Of a stretch of DNA of 64,000 nucleotides, positions 61,224 through 64,000 are shown piece after piece; position 1 is the stretch's first letter; every line of letters begins with the position of its first letter. The translations under genes and the position numbers were made by a program. The stretch spans positions 62,001 through 126,000 of the forward strand of contig CAVYNL010000013.1 in NCBI GenBank assembly GCA_963769845.1, read 5' to 3'. This stretch comes from JBGQMW01 sp963769845 (GTDB taxonomy: Archaea > Thermoproteota > Bathyarchaeia > Bathyarchaeales > Bathycorpusculaceae). The notes beneath the pieces were generated by a model. It did no database searches and was not told the DNA's origin. It saw nothing but the letters and a program-made list of their open reading frames with translations.

Positions 61224-62429
61224 TTACTTGGCTTTCTTCATGAATCGTTCCATTTCATCAAGTGCATGTTCCAGCGTCTCGATGGGCGGCAGTACTACTC
61301 CTCTTACGTGGCCTGTGCCGTAAGCTGGGTCAAACCCTGAGCCGTGGACAAAGAGTACGCCAGTTTCCCGCAGTAGGTCCAGAACAAAGTCCATGTCTGT
61401 TTTCCACTTCTGGCCTACGTTGTGTATCTTGGGGAAAACATAGAAAGCTGCCTCAGGCTTGGTGCAGCTGACGCCTTCCATCTCGTTCAGCCGGTTCCAT
61501 GCGTACGTGCTTCTTTCGCGGATTTTCTTGACGGTTTCCTTTATGTGGTCTTGGGGCCCTTCCAGCGCTGCTACGCCTGCTTTCTGAACGGGCGTGTTGG
61601 CGCACAATCTTATTCTTGCCTCTTTCTCCACGCACTGCTTCATGTCTTGAAGTTGGCCATCGTTGTCATGGAAGTATACGTATCCGAGTCTCCACCCCGT
61701 CATCAGATATGCTTTTGAAAAGCCATTTAACCCTATGACGGGAACATCCTTGGTCAAGGAAGCGGTGCTGATGAACTTTTTCTCGAAGACGATCTGGTCA
61801 TAGATCTCGTCTGATATGACTGGCAAATCATACTCTCCCGCCAGCTCGACAATTTGCCTTATTACCTTTTCCTCGTAAAGCGCGCCGCAAGGATTGTTAG
61901 GGTTGATGACCACGATTCCCCGCGTTTTCTTCGAGATCTTTTTTCTAAGGTCATCCAAGTTTGGCTGCCAACCGTTTTCTTCGACAGTCTGGTAGGTGAC
62001 TGGCTTTCCGCCGAAGAATCTGGTGTAGGAAATGTATGGAGGATATGTTGGCCCAGGAAGAAGAATCTCGTCTCCCGCATCGACAAGAGCTGCCATAACC
62101 ATCTGGATGCCTTCGGAGATTCCTGAGGTGACGATAACATCATCAGCAGATATCTCGACACGGTTCAGTCTTTTCTCCTTGCGGCTGATTGCTTCTCTAA
62201 GTTCTGGTATTCCCTCCGATGGGGAATAGAGATTGGCGTGCTCCTCAACAGCCTTTGTCAGAGCTTGCTTAACGTGCTGGGGAGTGTCAAAGTCGAAGGC
62301 ATTCGGGTCGCCGATGTTCAGGTAATAGATCTTCTTTCCCGTTTTTGCGACTTGCTTTGCGTACGGGATGACATCGCGGATTGCGTATTCGATCTTGCGG
62401 ACTCTGTCAGTGACTCTGACATTTGTCAA
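61224..62429 (-). CDS. Pyridoxal-phosphate aminotransferase, class I (alanine/aspartate type)
   Basis: This fold-type I transaminase has YYLNIGDPNAFDFDTPQHV, LYSPSEGIPELREAIS, VTSGISEGIQMVMAALVDAG, GPTYPPYISYTRFFGG, the NPNNPCGALY cofactor segment, ISDEIYDQIVFE and the Schiff-base Lys in GLNGFSKAYLMTGWRLGYV. This subgroup includes archaeal alanine and aspartate aminotransferases; substrate cannot be fixed from sequence. The start is TTG 62429 behind AGAAGG. Confidence 0.9.
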   Translation of the reverse strand: MTNVRVTDRVRKIEYAIRDVIPYAKQVAKTGKKIYYLNIGDPNAFDFDTPQHVKQALTKAVEEHANLYSPSEGIPELREAISRKEKRLNRVEISADDVIVTSGISEGIQMVMAALVDAGDEILLPGPTYPPYISYTRFFGGKPVTYQTVEENGWQPNLDDLRKKISKKTRGIVVINPNNPCGALYEEKVIRQIVELAGEYDLPVISDEIYDQIVFEKKFISTASLTKDVPVIGLNGFSKAYLMTGWRLGYVYFHDNDGQLQDMKQCVEKEARIRLCANTPVQKAGVAALEGPQDHIKETVKKIRERSTYAWNRLNEMEGVSCTKPEAAFYVFPKIHNVGQKWKTDMDFVLDLLRETGVLFVHGSGFDPAYGTGHVRGVVLPPIETLEHALDEMERFMKKAK

Positions 62430-62489
62430 GGCGTCAACCTTCTGGAGGTTTAGGATTTGTTCAGAAATGAAATAAAGATTGTGGAGGGA

Positions 62490-64000
62490 CTACTCGACTC
62501 TTAACGTTGTCGAAACTTGAGAACCGTCGGATGCTGTCACGATGATAGTCACGTCTTTGCCTGCGTAGGGGCTCCAGTCCCAGGGGCACGTGAACGTCAC
62601 TTGCCCGGCAGGGGTGATCAGGTATCCTTGGGTGCCGATCGTTGGGCTTGCAATTGTTCCGTCAAGCACGAACGTGGTGTTTCCTGTGTTGACAGAAATC
62701 TGGACTATGGTCGCGTTTGTCTTGGAGTATTGACTGTCGTAGACAGTGACGTTGAGGTACGGGTTGCCTGTTGTGAGGTTTGAGTTTGAAGCGTTGACTG
62801 CGCCGAAGTACGGAAGTTTTGTCGTTTGTGAAATTGAAATCTGCCCTGCGTCGTAGGTGGCGTGCACGGTGATGCCCATGCTGCTTCCTACAGAGTCTGT
62901 CCAGTTGTACGTGCACTGGATTATGTTCTGACTTCCAGGCGCAACCAGCGTCGAGGTTATGGTTGTGCTGGTCTGGTTGAAATCTACTCCTGTGATGTTG
63001 ATTGCTTGAACCGAGGCACGCATGTTTGTCACGTTGACGCTGAAGTGCTGTAGGTCGCCTACATCAAAACTGATGTTTCCGAGGTTCCAGAGGATCGCAG
63101 GAGGAGTTGTGGCTGTATAGTTCTGCACGCTGAAGCCTTCTTTTGTGAAGACTTGCACCGTGAATGATTGATTGCGGAAGGCTGTCCAGTCCCAGAGGCA
63201 CATGATGGGCTGCGAGCTGTTTGGAGGGAGCTTTATCGGGAGAGCGCTTAAGAGTGGGTTCGTCATTGGGCTGATGGTTGTGCCGTTTGACAACGTCAGG
63301 TTCAACGCACTAAGCGTCGTTTCGGCTGTCGACTCGGGGGTGCTTCTGACTGTGACGTTGAAATATGTCGAGTTGGTGTAGTCAAAGTTGATTTGATCCA
63401 CGTAGACATAGGCACCTAGGATTGTGGGTGTCACGTAGGTTTGTTCGAGACCCTCAGCCGTTCCAACGACGATAGTCACGTTTTGTCCAGTGAGAGTTCC
63501 CCAGTTCCGTTCGATTTGGAAGCTTTGGCCCTGTCCCGCTGATAGGTTGAATGGGAGCGCGGGTGTAATGTTCGTCACGGCTAGTCCTGCCACAGTTATC
63601 TGCGAGATTGTCAGGTTCATCACGGACGAGGGATGGTTCTGCACTGTTATGTTGAAGTGCTGAATATTCTCAGAGGCGTTGAAGCCTGAGATTACCAGTT
63701 TGGCCGCCGGTGGCGTGTACACTCCGCTGAGGACTGAGGTACTCTCGGCAATTGGCTCGATTCTCACACTTTCTCCAGCGAAATCACCCCAATTCTCGTA
63801 ACAAGTGAAAGTTTGTCTGGTACCTATGGTCATGTTGAAGGGAACAGCGGGACTGGTAGTTGGAACGTCGTACGTCTGATTCGCTGCTTCATCAACCACT
63901 TTGAAGGCTGTCAGGTTCAGGTCTGAAATCGAGTTTGAAGGGTTGATGACCGTCACGTTGAAATACGTGAAATCGTTAGAGGGGAAAACCACGTCCTCAA
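62490..64000 (-). CDS. Extracellular repeat protein, N-terminus outside the window
   Basis: The frame is open to the window edge, so at least the first part is missing. What remains (about 500 residues) consists of five or more beta-sandwich-like modules of roughly 90-100 residues. Each has a strand of the type YFNVTV or HFNITV, a YVPP/TTPP turn and an aromatic W-x-W or NWG turn before a T(F/I)xV strand (for example CLWDWTAFRNQSFTVQVF). Asn-x-Ser/Thr sequons are very frequent, which suggests a glycosylated surface or S-layer-associated protein and fits the AglB system encoded here. No C-terminal membrane anchor is present. Confidence 0.75.
   Translation of the reverse strand, partial: EDVVFPSNDFTYFNVTVINPSNSISDLNLTAFKVVDEAANQTYDVPTTSPAVPFNMTIGTRQTFTCYENWGDFAGESVRIEPIAESTSVLSGVYTPPAAKLVISGFNASENIQHFNITVQNHPSSVMNLTISQITVAGLAVTNITPALPFNLSAGQGQSFQIERNWGTLTGQNVTIVVGTAEGLEQTYVTPTILGAYVYVDQINFDYTNSTYFNVTVRSTPESTAETTLSALNLTLSNGTTISPMTNPLLSALPIKLPPNSSQPIMCLWDWTAFRNQSFTVQVFTKEGFSVQNYTATTPPAILWNLGNISFDVGDLQHFSVNVTNMRASVQAINITGVDFNQTSTTITSTLVAPGSQNIIQCTYNWTDSVGSSMGITVHATYDAGQISISQTTKLPYFGAVNASNSNLTTGNPYLNVTVYDSQYSKTNATIVQISVNTGNTTFVLDGTIASPTIGTQGYLITPAGQVTFTCPWDWSPYAGKDVTIIVTASDGSQVSTTLRVE

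Noticed and set aside
1..64000. CRISPR arrays, insertion sequences, prophage or defence islands
   Set aside because: I saw no regularly spaced repeats, transposase or integrase motifs, or phage structural genes on either strand.

Overview
This 64 kb window is a dense stretch of archaeal chromosome. Lineage markers are a thermosome subunit, topoisomerase VI (both subunits), aIF5B, ABCE1, family B DNA polymerase, AglB oligosaccharyltransferase, archaeol-lipid CarS, RadB, XPD, TiaS, EndA, Cgi121, an archaeal-type AlaRS and a formylmethanofuran:tetrahydromethanopterin formyltransferase (Ftr). Cohesin/dockerin-like secreted proteins, Ftr and a histidine-degradation set together suggest a TACK-group archaeon, most likely Bathyarchaeia; that placement is inference. 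I see no insertion sequence, prophage or CRISPR array.

Layout. 0.35-2.6 kb: a secreted protein with four cohesin-like modules and a dockerin. 2.8-7.2 kb: small zinc and OB-fold proteins, carbamate kinase, Tsr3 and the NAD(P)HX repair enzyme. 7.4-20.3 kb: tRNA-centred genes (TiaS, AlaRS, LeuRS, a tRNA-Arg(UCU) with two introns, tRNA-splicing endonuclease, HisRS) with a PRTase-type regulator and MtnA between them. 20.3-23.5 kb: cyclophilin and family B polymerase. 23.5-27.3 kb: a QueT-like transporter subunit and the N-glycosylation pair GPT transferase/AglB. 27.5-37.6 kb: GcvT, topoisomerase IA, CarS, RadB with a divergent RuvC-like protein, Grc3/Clp1 kinase, XPD and Nth. 37.7-41.1 kb: a UbiD-family decarboxylase operon and Sua5. 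41.2-48.2 kb: a two-armed locus, ftr-hutI-hutU on the minus strand and glutamine synthetase plus a divergent HutI paralogue on the plus strand, sharing one promoter region. 48.2-62.4 kb: Cgi121, Tan1-like THUMP protein, isoaspartyl peptidase, a 24-residue acidic peptide, ABCE1, cytidine deaminase, topoisomerase VI, aIF5B, a MoaD-like protein, thermosome and an aminotransferase. 62.5-64 kb: an extracellular repeat protein cut by the window edge.

The genes fit together as information processing (tRNA maturation and charging, replication and repair, translation recycling) with smaller metabolic islands (histidine/C1, isoprenoid/lipid, methionine salvage). The best leads are: the tRNA-Arg(UCU) whose second intron lies in the D-loop, with a nearby EndA-family protein that lacks the catalytic histidine; the ftr/hut/glnA locus with a HutI paralogue lacking the catalytic glutamate; a 24-residue peptide that is 75% Asp/Glu; and several genes whose conserved N-terminus and Shine-Dalgarno point to CTG or other unusual start codons. 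Four conserved genes (LeuRS, PolB, AglB, cyclophilin) are each broken by a single frameshift, and a FUN14-like remnant shows a fifth. Two of these lie in homopolymers, so sequence error is the leading explanation.
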